A DNA stretch of 56,227 nt from an uncultured Clostridia bacterium. GTDB taxonomy: Bacteria > Bacillota > Clostridia > Oscillospirales > Acutalibacteraceae. Position 1 is the first letter of the stretch. Each line of letters starts with the position of its first letter. The notes under the pieces are model-generated. The model saw nothing but the letters and a program-made list of their open reading frames with translations. It made no database searches and was not told the DNA's origin. Shown in pieces: positions 24,146-32,994 of this stretch. The stretch spans positions 1 through 56,227 of the forward strand of contig CALGRR010000039.1 in the NCBI GenBank assembly GCA_937880805.1, written 5' to 3'. A program made the translations under genes and the position numbers.

Positions 24146-26344
24146 TCAGTCGTTATTTCTTCTGGGAGCTCTGCCGCCCTTTTCGCCTCTGAATTCTCTT
24201 CTGGGCTTTCTGGGAGCATCTGAAACTGTGTTTTCGGGAACAAGACCCTCAACCTCGATAAGTGCCTCACGGCGTGAGAAATTGAGTCTGCCCTGGTCAT
24301 CCTTGGGAAGAACCTTAACGATAACTTCATCGCCAACGTTAACAGCATCTTCAACCTTTTCTGTTCTCTTGACATCGAGCTGGCTGATGTGAACCATACC
24401 CTCTTTGCCGGGAGCAATTTCAACAAATGCACCGAAGCTCATAAGGCGGGTAACAACACCCTTATAGATTGCACCAACCTCGGGGTCGTTAGCGATTGTT
24501 TCAACGATTGAAATTGCTCTGCGTGCATCGTCGATGCTTGTTGACGAAACAAAGATGTTACCGTCTTCCTGAACATCAATCTTACAGTTGCACTCTGCAC
24601 AAATCTTCTGAATAACCTTGCCCTGCTTGCCGATAACATCGCCAATCTTCTCGGGGTCAATCTTTGTTGTGAGCATCTTGGGAGCCCACTTTGAAAGCTC
24701 TGCTCTGGGCTCTGCAATAACGGGAAGCATAATTTCATCAAGAATATAGCATCTTGCTGTGTAAGTCTTATCAAGTGCTTCTCTGATGATAGCGGGAGTA
24801 AGACCGTGCACCTTGAGGTCCATCTGAATTGATGTGATACCCTTCTTTGTGCCTGCAACCTTAAAGTCCATATCGCCGAAGAAGTCTTCAAGACCCTGGA
24901 TGTCAACCATTGTCATAAAGCGGTCGCCCTCTGTGATAAGACCGCAGGAGATACCTGCAACGGGTGCCTTGATGGGAACACCTGCTGCCATAAGTGAAAG
25001 TGTTGAACCGCAAACTGAGCCCTGTGATGTTGAGCCGTTTGATGAAAGAACCTCGGAAACAACACGGATTGTGTAGGGGAATTCTTCAACTGAGGGAAGA
25101 ACGGGGATGAGTGAACGCTCTGCAAGAGCACCGTGGCCGATTTCTCTTCTGCCGGGGCCTCTTGAGGGCTTTGTTTCGCCAACTGAATATGAGGGGAAGT
25201 TATAGTGGTGCATATAACGCTTGCTTTCTTCTTCATCAAGACCGTCAAGAAGCTGTGCATCGCTCATAGGTCCGAGAGTTGTTATTGAAAGCACCTGAGT
25301 CTGGCCTCTGGTGAACATACCTGAGCCGTGAACTCTGTCAAGAAGGTCAACCTCTGCGTTAAGAGGACGGATTTCGTTGATTCCTCTGCCGTCAACACGC
25401 TTGCCGTCATCAAGAAGCCAGCGGCGAACAACATACTTCTGAACCTTATAGAGGCACTCTTCGATTTTAACTTCCATTTCGGGATAGATTTCATCGAATT
25501 TCTCGTGAACCTTTTCGTAAACGGGCTTAAGACGCTCGTCACGGATTCTCTTATCGTCTGTATCAAGAGCAAAACGAATATCCTCGATTGCAAAATCCTT
25601 GATAGCTTCATACATTTCGGGGTCGGGATCGTTTGAGGGGAAGTCCACCTTCTCCTTGCCGCACTCTTCCTTAATCTTGTTGATGAACTCAACAATTCTC
25701 TGATTTTCCTTATGAGCGAACATAATGCCGTCATACATATCATCGTTTGAAACTTCGTTTGCACCTGCTTCAATCATTGCAACGAGCTCGCTTGTTGAAG
25801 CAACCGTAACATACATTTCGCTCTTTTCTCTCTGCTCGAGAGTGGGGTTTATAACATATTCGCCGTCAACAAGACCAACAACAACGCTTGAAACGGGGCC
25901 GTCCCAGGGAATTTCGGAAATTGAAATAGCGATTGAAACGCCAAGCATTGCAGCAATTTCGGGCTGGCAGTCGGGGTCAACAGACATAACTGTTGCAACA
26001 ACGCCAACGTCGTTTCTCATATCCTTGGGGAAAAGAGGACGGATGGGTCTGTCGATAACACGGGAAGCAAGGGTTGCCTTTTCGCTTGCCTTGCCTTCAC
26101 GGCGCTGGAATGAGCCGGGGATGCGGCCTACCGAATAGAGTTTCTCTTCATAGTCAACCGAAAGAGGGAAGAAATCAACGCCCTCTCTGGGCTTTGCTGC
26201 CATTGTGGCTGTGCAGAGCACGTTTGTTTCGCCGTAGCGAACAAGGCATGAGCCGCCTGCAAGCTGAGCCATTTTGCCAACTTCAACAACAAAAGGTCTG
26301 CCTGCGATTTCTGTTTCGTACTTCTTAAAAGCTTCAAAAAACAT
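24146..26344 (-). CDS. pnp: Polynucleotide phosphorylase
   Basis: A 3'-to-5' phosphorolytic exoribonuclease and part of RNA turnover. Two RNase PH domains (with VCGSTLSLMAAGVPIKAPVAG and the metal-binding Asp-rich MVDIQGLEDFFGDMDFKVAG) surround a helical linker. KH (IGKQGKVIQKICAECNCKID) and S1 (GVVTRLMSFGAFVEI) domains follow, with a basic Arg-rich C-terminal tail. The 732 residues are normal. It lies ~350 bases downstream of rpsO, the usual pairing, but separated by repeats and by a terminator after rpsO. Confidence 0.97.
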   Translation of the reverse strand: MFFEAFKKYETEIAGRPFVVEVGKMAQLAGGSCLVRYGETNVLCTATMAAKPREGVDFFPLSVDYEEKLYSVGRIPGSFQRREGKASEKATLASRVIDRPIRPLFPKDMRNDVGVVATVMSVDPDCQPEIAAMLGVSIAISISEIPWDGPVSSVVVGLVDGEYVINPTLEQREKSEMYVTVASTSELVAMIEAGANEVSNDDMYDGIMFAHKENQRIVEFINKIKEECGKEKVDFPSNDPDPEMYEAIKDFAIEDIRFALDTDDKRIRDERLKPVYEKVHEKFDEIYPEMEVKIEECLYKVQKYVVRRWLLDDGKRVDGRGINEIRPLNAEVDLLDRVHGSGMFTRGQTQVLSITTLGPMSDAQLLDGLDEEESKRYMHHYNFPSYSVGETKPSRGPGRREIGHGALAERSLIPVLPSVEEFPYTIRVVSEVLSSNGSTSQGSVCGSTLSLMAAGVPIKAPVAGISCGLITEGDRFMTMVDIQGLEDFFGDMDFKVAGTKKGITSIQMDLKVHGLTPAIIREALDKTYTARCYILDEIMLPVIAEPRAELSKWAPKMLTTKIDPEKIGDVIGKQGKVIQKICAECNCKIDVQEDGNIFVSSTSIDDARRAISIVETIANDPEVGAIYKGVVTRLMSFGAFVEIAPGKEGMVHISQLDVKRTEKVEDAVNVGDEVIVKVLPKDDQGRLNFSRREALIEVEGLVPENTVSDAPRKPRREFRGEKGGRAPRRNND

Positions 26345-26697
26345 TTTTATACCTCTCTGTAAAATTATATTTCCACAGGCGGCTTTGGGTTTAGCAATAA
26401 ATCCAAACTCCGATTAATTCGTAATTAGGAATGCGTAATTCGTAATTAATGACGGGTTTCACCCGTACCCATTATATGAATCGGTCATAGGCGGAGCCTA
26501 TCCGATAATTACGCATTACGAATTAAGAATTACGAATTCATCAGAACCTCGATTTACCGCTAAAACCGAAGAAATCCGCCGCCTGAAAGATGCGTGTTTT
26601 AATGCGTTACCGAGCTAATGCTTTAACGGATTAACCCGTTCTTTAAAACGACACAAAGCAGGCAAGATGAATTTTCCTGCCTGCTTTTCTGGTAAAA
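26345..26697. repeat. Intergenic palindromic repeats and rpsO terminator
   Basis: The gap between pnp and rpsO holds AATTCGTAAT-type units in inverted array (about 26416-26453 against 26508-26540). Between them are hairpins GACGGGTTTCACCCGT and ATAGGCGGAGCCTAT. A 23-base stretch at 26481-26503 recurs exactly at 34949-34971. The rpsO terminator is the stem AAAGCAGGCA/TGCCTGCTTT at 26655-26687. No gene is seen. Confidence 0.7.
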
Positions 26698-26961
26698 TTA
26701 TTTACGGATACCAAGTCTTGCGATGATTGAACGGTAACGCTCAATATCAACCTTCTGAAGGTATGCAAGAAGGTTTCTTCTGTGACCAACCATCATAAGA
26801 AGACCTCTTCTTGAGTGGTGGTCCTTCTTGTGAACCTTAAGATGCTCGGTAAGATCGTTGATTCTCTTTGTGAGAACAGCAATCTGAACTTCGGGTGAAC
26901 CTGTGTCGCCCTCGTGTGTTGCGAATTCCTGCATAATTGCAGTCTTTTCTGCCTGTGTCAT
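26698..26961 (-). CDS. rpsO: 30S ribosomal protein S15
   Basis: An 87-residue S15, a primary binder of 16S rRNA in the platform of the small subunit. TGSPEVQIAVLTKRINDLTEHL, HKKDHHSRRGLLMMVGHRRN and YLQKVDIERYRSIIARLGIRK are diagnostic. The start has GAGGTGA upstream. Its long 5' region may carry S15 autoregulation, but no specific structure was identified. Confidence 0.98.
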   Translation of the reverse strand: MTQAEKTAIMQEFATHEGDTGSPEVQIAVLTKRINDLTEHLKVHKKDHHSRRGLLMMVGHRRNLLAYLQKVDIERYRSIIARLGIRK

Positions 26962-27420
26962 AATTTTTCACCTCATTATAATATTTGCCTCGGAACCCAG
27001 AATGCGGCAGGTGAACACCTCTTTGAGGTTTGCTCCGCTATCCGAGAAACGGGCACGTGCAAAAAGGATTATATCACAAAGTTTTTTGCTTGTAAAGCCC
27101 CTTTTAAAATATTTTTATATGCCCCTTTTCACACTTCGGCATACAATGGATTAGGGAGCTTATTCCCGAAAACAAGGCGGCTGCGTTAACGGTGGCGTTT
27201 CTGCCCTTGGGGAGCCGGGAGCATTTGCAGCCGCCATAATATAGATTTCGCTTCGCTCACTCTGTGAAATACGGCTTATGCCGTGTGATATATCGCTTCG
27301 CAATGTGATATTTTCGGCTGTGCCGAAAGTGATATTCGCCTTACGGCGAGTTTCGGAAGGGCTTCGCCCTTGCCCATTTTAAAGTAAAAAGCAAGAGCAA
27401 ATAGTGAAGAAGCGAAGCAA
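26962..27420. repeat. Intergenic region with hairpin array (GTGATAT linkers)
   Basis: No convincing gene. From about 27271 to 27353 small hairpins alternate with the 7-base linker GTGATAT: ACGGC-TTAT-GCCGT, a weaker TCGC/GCAA unit, TTCGGC-TGT-GCCGAA and TCGCC-TTAC-GGCGA. Then AAGGGC-TTC-GCCCTT follows at about 27357-27371. The left half has other G/C palindromes (GGCGGCTGC...GCAGCCGCC, about 27175-27236). Confidence 0.65.
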
Positions 27421-28098
27421 TTAATCTCTTCTCACCTTGTTGAGTGCTTCAAGAGGGTCAACGGTTTCGCCGTCAATAAGCACCTCAAGGTGAAGGTGGT
27501 CGGAATCGGTTATTTCAACGGGAATGTGTCCGAGCGTGCCGATTTTTTCGCCCTGCTTAATGCTGCTGCCCTCGGGCATTACGGAGCCGTTTTTAAGCCC
27601 GCAGTAGCGAACAAGCATTCCGTTGCCGTGGTCGATTTCCGCCACCGTTCCCCAAAAGCTGTCCTCATACACCTTGAATATTTTTCCGTCGGAAACTGCA
27701 AGCACATCGTTGCCCGCGCTGCCGCCGAAATCAACGCCGTTATGCACTCTCCAATCGCCCATTGTTTCGGAATAAACCATTTCGCCGCCGCTGAAATCCT
27801 TGATTATATCGTTGCCCATAGGCAAAACAAATTTGCCCGAATAGGGCTTGTTCTCTTCGATTTTCTCTGTTGTTTCAAGCGTTCTTTCATCCCTGATTCC
27901 CGTTACGCCGATGTTTACATTTTCGCTTTCGGGCTGTGTTGTTTCAGAAACACGCCATTCAACGGTAACCCTTTCAAAGCCGCTTGTTTCATCGGTTGCT
28001 CTGTCCTTTGCTGTTACGCTCGCAACCGCCCCCACAGCAACAGCTATAAGGCAGACCGCCAGCGAGAGATAAATGTTGGGATATTTAAGTTTTTTCAA
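27421..28098 (-). CDS. Membrane-anchored M23 peptidase, SpoIIQ-like
   Basis: A 225-residue protein with one N-terminal membrane segment (residues ~8-27), a ~70-residue linker, and a C-terminal LytM/M23 domain. Zinc ligands are in RVHNGVDFGG and DHLHLEV (HxH), with LAVSDGKIFKVYEDSFWG and VRYCGL between. Size, single membrane pass and the SGKFVLPMG...DFSGGEMVYSETMGDWR stretch resemble SpoIIQ, the forespore protein of the engulfment channel in clostridia, which keeps its metal site. If so, the organism is a spore former. The start codon is TTG with AGAGG eight bases upstream. A general wall hydrolase is the alternative. Confidence 0.75.
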   Translation of the reverse strand: MKKLKYPNIYLSLAVCLIAVAVGAVASVTAKDRATDETSGFERVTVEWRVSETTQPESENVNIGVTGIRDERTLETTEKIEENKPYSGKFVLPMGNDIIKDFSGGEMVYSETMGDWRVHNGVDFGGSAGNDVLAVSDGKIFKVYEDSFWGTVAEIDHGNGMLVRYCGLKNGSVMPEGSSIKQGEKIGTLGHIPVEITDSDHLHLEVLIDGETVDPLEALNKVRRD

Positions 28099-28198
28099 AA
28101 ATATAACCTCTTTTCAGTTTTATTCAGTCATATTTTTGCCTTTAAGCCCTTTTCTTATTCGGAAAGTAAAAAAACTGCAAAAAAATTTAAATTTTCAC

Positions 28199-28249
28199 TT
28201 GATAGTCGCAAAGTTTTCTGCAATAATATAGGATGTATAATTATATAAT
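28199..28249 (+). promoter_or_regulatory. Likely promoter region of gltX-glnS
   Basis: TTGATA at 28199-28204 lies 17 bases before AATAAT (28222-28227). Two exact TATAAT boxes follow at 28236-28241 and 28244-28249 without a good -35. Transcription would start before 28299, which supports the TTG start of gltX. Confidence 0.4.
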
Positions 28250-28298
28250 GGGGTTATATCGTTATAACTTTATAACCTTATACATAGGAGTGTTGAAC

Positions 28299-29963
28299 TT
28301 GGATAACAACAAAAAACTTGCCGGGCTTCTTTTTCCTCATATAGATAAAACTCCCGATTACTACGAAGAGCTTTATCCCGAAAGAGGCCTTGCAGAAGGA
28401 GCAAGGGTAACAAGATTTGCTCCCTCCCCCACCGGTTATCTTCATATCGGCGGTCTTTTCGGAGCTCTTGTTGATGAGCTTACCGCAAAAGCAACAGGCG
28501 GCGTGGCATATCTCAGAATTGAAGATACCGATAAAAAAAGAGAAATTGACGACGGCGTTTCAGCCATCATCAACGGATTTGATTATTTCGGCGTTGAATT
28601 CAACGAAGGCGTAACGGGCTTCGGCACGGAAAAGGGTGCCTACGGACCTTACACCCAAAGCCAGAGAGCAGAAATATACCAGACTATCGCAAAGAGCCTT
28701 GTTGAAAAAGGTCTTGCATATCCCTGCTTCTGCACCGCGGACGAGCTTTCCGCCATCCGTGAGGAGCAGGAAAACGGCGACGCGATTATCAGAGGCTACT
28801 TCGGCAAATGGGCAAAGTGCCGCGATTTAAGCATTGAAGAAATCGAAAAGAATCTTGCAGAGGGCAAGCCCTGGGTGCTCCGCCTTCGCTCTGCAGGCGA
28901 TGAAGATAAAAAGATTGTTTTTGAAGATGTTATCAGAGGCAAAATCGAAATGCCCGCAAATATCATTGATGAGGTTCTTCTCAAATCCGACGGCATTCCC
29001 ACCTACCATTTTGCCCACGCCTGCGATGACCATTTTATGAGAACAACCCACGTTATCCGCGGCGAAGAATGGATTTCCTCCGTGCCCAAGCATATTGAGC
29101 TTTTCAAAGCCTGCGGATACAAGGTGCCCAAATATGCACACACTCCCCAGGTGCTCAAAACAGACGAAGAAACGGGTGACAAGCGTAAGCTTTCAAAAAG
29201 AAAGGACCCCGAAGCAGCGGTTGGATATTTTGTTGAGGGCGGCTTCCCCAAAGAGAGCGTGCTCGAATATCTTCTCACCCTCATCAACTCAAACTTTGAG
29301 GATTGGAGAAGAGCAAATCCCAAGGCTTCAATTTATGAATTCCCCTTCAATCTCAAAAAGATGAGCTCAAGCGGCTGCCTTTTTGACCTTGTCAAGCTCA
29401 ACGATGTAAGCAAAAACGTTATCTCGGTAATGACTGCACAGCAGGTTTATAATAATATTGCAGAGTGGGCAAAGGTTTATGACCCTGAGTTTGCTTCTCT
29501 TTTCTGTGCAGACCCCGAATTCTCAACCGCAGTTATGAATATAGACAGAGAGAATCCCAAGCCCCGCAAGGATATTGCGAAATGGAGCGAGGTTAAGGAC
29601 TATGTTTCATATTTCTATAACCCCATATACAATGCGGATTACACCCTGCCCGAAAACATTTCAAAGGCAGATGCCGCTGCAATAGCGGAAAAATATCTTT
29701 CCGAATTCTCGCTTGCAGACGATAAAGACCAATGGTTTGCACGCATCAAGGATATGTGCGAGCCTCTGGGCTTCACCCCCAACGTTAAAGAATATAAGAA
29801 AAACCCCGATGCTTTCAAAGGCCATGTAGGCGATGTTTCAACGGTTATCAGAATTGCTTTGACTTCACGCAGAAACACACCCGACCTTTATTCGATAATG
29901 CTTCTTCTCGGAGAAGATGAAATCAAGGCAAGACTCAGCGAAGCAATCGGAAGCTGGAAATAA
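28299..29963 (+). CDS. gltX: Glutamyl-tRNA synthetase
   Basis: A class I aminoacyl-tRNA synthetase that charges tRNA-Glu. The HIGH-type motif is TRFAPSPTGYLHIGG, the zinc/insert region holds CFCTADELSAIREEQ, and the KMSKS-type motif is KRKLSKRKD. The protein is 554 residues from the TTG at 28299, which has TAGGAG at a good distance; the earlier ATG frames lie in promoter sequence. The N-terminal extension of ~35 residues before the catalytic domain is longer than in E. coli GluRS. The adjacent glnS implies that this enzyme need not mischarge tRNA-Gln, but that cannot be read from the sequence. Confidence 0.95.
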   Translation: MDNNKKLAGLLFPHIDKTPDYYEELYPERGLAEGARVTRFAPSPTGYLHIGGLFGALVDELTAKATGGVAYLRIEDTDKKREIDDGVSAIINGFDYFGVEFNEGVTGFGTEKGAYGPYTQSQRAEIYQTIAKSLVEKGLAYPCFCTADELSAIREEQENGDAIIRGYFGKWAKCRDLSIEEIEKNLAEGKPWVLRLRSAGDEDKKIVFEDVIRGKIEMPANIIDEVLLKSDGIPTYHFAHACDDHFMRTTHVIRGEEWISSVPKHIELFKACGYKVPKYAHTPQVLKTDEETGDKRKLSKRKDPEAAVGYFVEGGFPKESVLEYLLTLINSNFEDWRRANPKASIYEFPFNLKKMSSSGCLFDLVKLNDVSKNVISVMTAQQVYNNIAEWAKVYDPEFASLFCADPEFSTAVMNIDRENPKPRKDIAKWSEVKDYVSYFYNPIYNADYTLPENISKADAAAIAEKYLSEFSLADDKDQWFARIKDMCEPLGFTPNVKEYKKNPDAFKGHVGDVSTVIRIALTSRRNTPDLYSIMLLLGEDEIKARLSEAIGSWK

Positions 29964-29985
29964 CCCACGAAAGGAAGTAAATAAA

Positions 29986-31641
29986 ATGGAAGAAATCACA
30001 ACCAACTCAAATTTTATATATGACTTCATTGACGAAGACCTTGCAAACGGGGTCAACACCAGAATCCAGACCCGTTTCCCGCCGGAGCCCAACGGCTATC
30101 TTCATATCGGTCACGCAAAGGCTATCTGCATTGACTTTGCAACAGCTGAAAAATACGGCGGCGAATGCAATCTGCGTCTTGACGATACCAACCCCTCAAA
30201 AGAGGATGTTGAATATGTTGATGCAATCAAAGCGGATATTGAATGGCTCGGCTTCAAATGGAATAAGGTTCTCTATGCTTCAAGCTATTTTGATTTCATT
30301 TATGAATGTGCAATCAAGCTCATAAAGAAGGGCAAGGCATATGTATGCGACCTTTCCGCAGATGAAATCAGAGAATACAGAGGCACCCTCACCGAGCCCG
30401 GCAAAAACAGCCCCTACCGTGAGCGTTCGGTTGAAGAAAACCTTGACCTTTTTGAAAGAATGACAAAGGGTGAATTTGCAGACGGTGAAAAAACTCTGCG
30501 TGCAAAGATTGATATGTCATCACCCAACATCAATATGCGTGACCCCGTTATCTACAGAATCGCACACGTTACCCATCACCAGACGGGTGACAAATGGTGC
30601 ATCTATCCTATGTATGACTTTGCCCACCCTCTTTCGGATGCAAGAGAGGGCGTAACCTATTCACTCTGCTCACTTGAATTTGAAAACCACAGACCTCTTT
30701 ATGATTGGTTCATCAAGGAAATCGGATTTGAAGAGCCTCCCAGACAGATTGAATTTGCACGCCTTAACCTCAACTACTGCGTAACAAGCAAACGCTATAA
30801 CCTTGCAATGGTTCAGAACGGCATTGTTGAGGGCTGGGATGACCCCAGAATGATTACCCTCAGCGGTATGAGAAGAAGAGGCTACCCCGCAGCCGCAGTC
30901 CGCGAATTTATCAACCGCATCGGTGTTTCAAAGGCAGACAGCGTTGTTGACTACGGTCTGCTTGAAGCCTGCGTAAAAGATAATCTTAATGAAAATGCAC
31001 CCCGTGCAATGGCTGTTCTCCGCCCCCTCAAGGTTGTTATTGATAACTATCCCGAGGGTCAGAGTGAGGCAATCGAGGTTGAAATCAATCCTCTCAAGCC
31101 CGAACTCGGCACAAGAACGGTTCACTTCACAAGAGAGATTTTTGTTGAGCGTGACGACTTTATGGTTGAGCCTCCCAAAAAATATTTCAGACTCTTCCCC
31201 GGCAATGAGGTTCGCCTCAAGAGTGCATATCTCGTAACCTGCAACAGCTGGGAAACCGATGAAGAGGGCAATGTTACCTGCCTCCACTGCACCTATGACC
31301 CCGAAACCAAGGGCGGCGACGCTCCCGACGGCAGAAAGGTTAAGGGCACAATTCATTGGGTAAGTGCATCAGACAGCGTTCCCTGCGAAATCCGTCTTTA
31401 TGACAGACTTTTCAGTGTGGAAGATCCTATGGCAGACGGAAAAGAAAACTATCTTAATCATCTTAACCCCAATTCACTTGAAATTCTTGAAGGCTGCCTC
31501 GTTGAGGGCGGACTCAGAGATTCAAAATGCGGCGACACCTTCCAGTTTATGCGTCAGGGCTATTTCTGCGTAGATAAGAGAAGCGAGCCCGGCAAGCTCG
31601 TTTTCAACCGCACCGTTGCCCTCAATTCCTCTTGGAAATAA
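29986..31641 (+). CDS. glnS: Glutaminyl-tRNA synthetase
   Basis: GlnRS of 551 residues. The catalytic domain has TRFPPEPNGYLHIGHAK and LRLDDTNPSKE, and the KMSKS loop is VTSKRYN. The following WDDPRMITLSGMRRRGYP and LRPLKVVIDNYPEG mark the tRNA-Gln-specific and beta-barrel anticodon-binding regions. Most Firmicutes make Gln-tRNA through GatCAB, so a GlnRS gene is notable though known in several clostridia. It is 22 bases after gltX. The ATG at 29986 has AAGGAAG upstream. Confidence 0.96.
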   Translation: MEEITTNSNFIYDFIDEDLANGVNTRIQTRFPPEPNGYLHIGHAKAICIDFATAEKYGGECNLRLDDTNPSKEDVEYVDAIKADIEWLGFKWNKVLYASSYFDFIYECAIKLIKKGKAYVCDLSADEIREYRGTLTEPGKNSPYRERSVEENLDLFERMTKGEFADGEKTLRAKIDMSSPNINMRDPVIYRIAHVTHHQTGDKWCIYPMYDFAHPLSDAREGVTYSLCSLEFENHRPLYDWFIKEIGFEEPPRQIEFARLNLNYCVTSKRYNLAMVQNGIVEGWDDPRMITLSGMRRRGYPAAAVREFINRIGVSKADSVVDYGLLEACVKDNLNENAPRAMAVLRPLKVVIDNYPEGQSEAIEVEINPLKPELGTRTVHFTREIFVERDDFMVEPPKKYFRLFPGNEVRLKSAYLVTCNSWETDEEGNVTCLHCTYDPETKGGDAPDGRKVKGTIHWVSASDSVPCEIRLYDRLFSVEDPMADGKENYLNHLNPNSLEILEGCLVEGGLRDSKCGDTFQFMRQGYFCVDKRSEPGKLVFNRTVALNSSWK

Positions 31642-31653
31642 AGGAGTAATAAT

Positions 31654-32280
31654 ATGAAATATCTTTTAAAGGCAGTTAATGCAATTCTTTCGATTGCAAT
31701 AATCCCCGCTGCAATTTTTCTTGAATTCCTGTTTGTTCAGGTTTCCACAACGGTTGCCGATGTGGGCATCGAAGAATCCTTCAGTCTCAAGCGTTTCTAT
31801 GATATTTTTGTTTCAGGCAAAGACCCGTTTTCTTATTTCATCAAGGAAGATACGGTTTTCTATTGGCCCGATGGCCTTGACCCCTTGAAGCCCTATCTTA
31901 TCGCAGCCATCGTTTTCTTTGCCCTTGCAGTTATAGCCGCACTCTTCATTTTCGTGTGGTCAATATGCAGCAAAAAACGCATTCCCGTTATTGCCGCAGC
32001 CGGTGCGGGAATCCTTTTCACCGTTCTTATGAACGTTTTCTTCTCATCAGCCGCCGAATTCTTAACCTCCGGCACAATCAACATTGTCGATGCACTTTCA
32101 GGCGGCGGATTCCTTGCCTCGCTTGTCAGCGGATTTGTTTCTGTTGATACCCTTGTGCTGGGCGGCTTCAGAAATGCTTTCATTATAATTTTTGCAGTTA
32201 TTATTCTCTGGACTCTGGCGTTCATTGTTGTGGACCTGGGTGACGAAAAAGAACCCAAGGCAAAAAAAGCGAAGAAATAA
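31654..32280 (+). CDS. Membrane protein of unknown function
   Basis: A 208-residue protein that I do not recognise. It has about five hydrophobic segments: near residues 7-30, 75-100, 107-130, 145-160 and 170-195. Between the first and second is an external or internal loop of ~45 residues with charged and aromatic residues. The C-terminus is a Lys-rich tail (KEPKAKKAKK). It starts 12 bases after glnS, with AAGGAG upstream, so it is co-transcribed with the two synthetases and ends at a strong terminator. Confidence 0.7.
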   Translation: MKYLLKAVNAILSIAIIPAAIFLEFLFVQVSTTVADVGIEESFSLKRFYDIFVSGKDPFSYFIKEDTVFYWPDGLDPLKPYLIAAIVFFALAVIAALFIFVWSICSKKRIPVIAAAGAGILFTVLMNVFFSSAAEFLTSGTINIVDALSGGGFLASLVSGFVSVDTLVLGGFRNAFIIIFAVIILWTLAFIVVDLGDEKEPKAKKAKK

Positions 32281-32290
32281 TCTATACATA

Positions 32291-32326
32291 AAAACACTCT
32301 GAAGTGCTGCCACTTCAGAGTGTTTT
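32291..32326. terminator. Bidirectional terminator
   Basis: A perfect 16-bp stem (AAAACACTCTGAAGTG) with a CTGC loop lies between convergent genes. Confidence 0.88.
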
Positions 32327-32327
32327 C

Positions 32328-32741
32328 TTATACAACCGTAAATTCTTTTTTCAGCTTATTGACATCCATTTCATATGTTCCTGTTGAGGCTTTATCGGAG
32401 GTGAAGGTGAAATAAATCTTATCCTTAATTTCCTTTAAATCCTTCTCATCCTTAAAATCGGGAAGCATATAATTATAAACGCTCTCGTTATAACAGAAAT
32501 AATATGTTGTTTCGCTCACCTTGCGGACATTCTCGTCATACTCAACAACAACATAAATCAGATGGTCGTTTTCGCCCCTGTAGGCAACAATGCGTCTGTT
32601 TTCATGCGACACGCTCAGGTTCTGTATCACTTCTGCCTGTGCCTTTGCATATTCATCCTGCTCAAATTCTCCGTTGTTGCCGCAGGCACATAATCCGAGC
32701 ATAAAAGCAAAAGCCAAAAATAAGCTTATTATTTTTTTCAT
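32328..32741 (-). CDS. Small lipoprotein of unknown function
   Basis: A 137-residue exported lipoprotein. The ATG at 32741 gives MKKIISLFLAFAFMLGLCAC; the lipobox is LGLC-AC with the lipidated Cys. The mature part is rich in Glu, Tyr and Asp and has alternating strands (HLIYVVVEYDENVRKVSETTY, KIYFTFTSDKASTG) like a small beta-rich domain. No family was recognised. It is followed upstream on the same strand by the 72-residue surface protein. Confidence 0.7.
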   Translation of the reverse strand: MKKIISLFLAFAFMLGLCACGNNGEFEQDEYAKAQAEVIQNLSVSHENRRIVAYRGENDHLIYVVVEYDENVRKVSETTYYFCYNESVYNYMLPDFKDEKDLKEIKDKIYFTFTSDKASTGTYEMDVNKLKKEFTVV

Positions 32742-32762
32742 TTTATCCACCGTATTCAGCCT

Positions 32763-32981
32763 TTATTTTTTCTTGAGAAATCTGGGAAGCACTATGCAGC
32801 CGACTATAACTGCCACCGCAACCGCTGCCGCAACTATAAACCACGTCATATCGCTGCTGCCCGTTTCGGGAACACTTGCATCTGCGGCAAATGCCGAGAT
32901 TGCCGCAGTTACAACGCCGAGAAGCATTATTGCACACAGAAGAATTGCAACAATTCTCACAAAAAGATTATGTCTTTTCAT
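32763..32981 (-). CDS. Tiny exported protein with a sortase-type sorting signal
   Basis: Only 72 residues. An N-terminal signal peptide (hydrophobic residues ~9-30, ending AFA) is followed almost at once by VPETG (residues 38-42), then a second hydrophobic segment and the basic tail LPRFLKKK. This is the layout of a sortase substrate with nearly nothing between export signal and anchor. The mature anchored part would be about nine residues. AAGGGA precedes the ATG. No sortase gene is in the window. Whether it is anchored or is a small membrane protein is undecided. Confidence 0.65.
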   Translation of the reverse strand: MKRHNLFVRIVAILLCAIMLLGVVTAAISAFAADASVPETGSSDMTWFIVAAAVAVAVIVGCIVLPRFLKKK

Positions 32982-32994
32982 ATTTAAAAATCCC

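Noticed and set aside
27490..28248. Long rightward reading frame opposite the M23 peptidase
   Set aside because: It mirrors the codons of a well-supported gene and has no ribosome site or recognisable protein.
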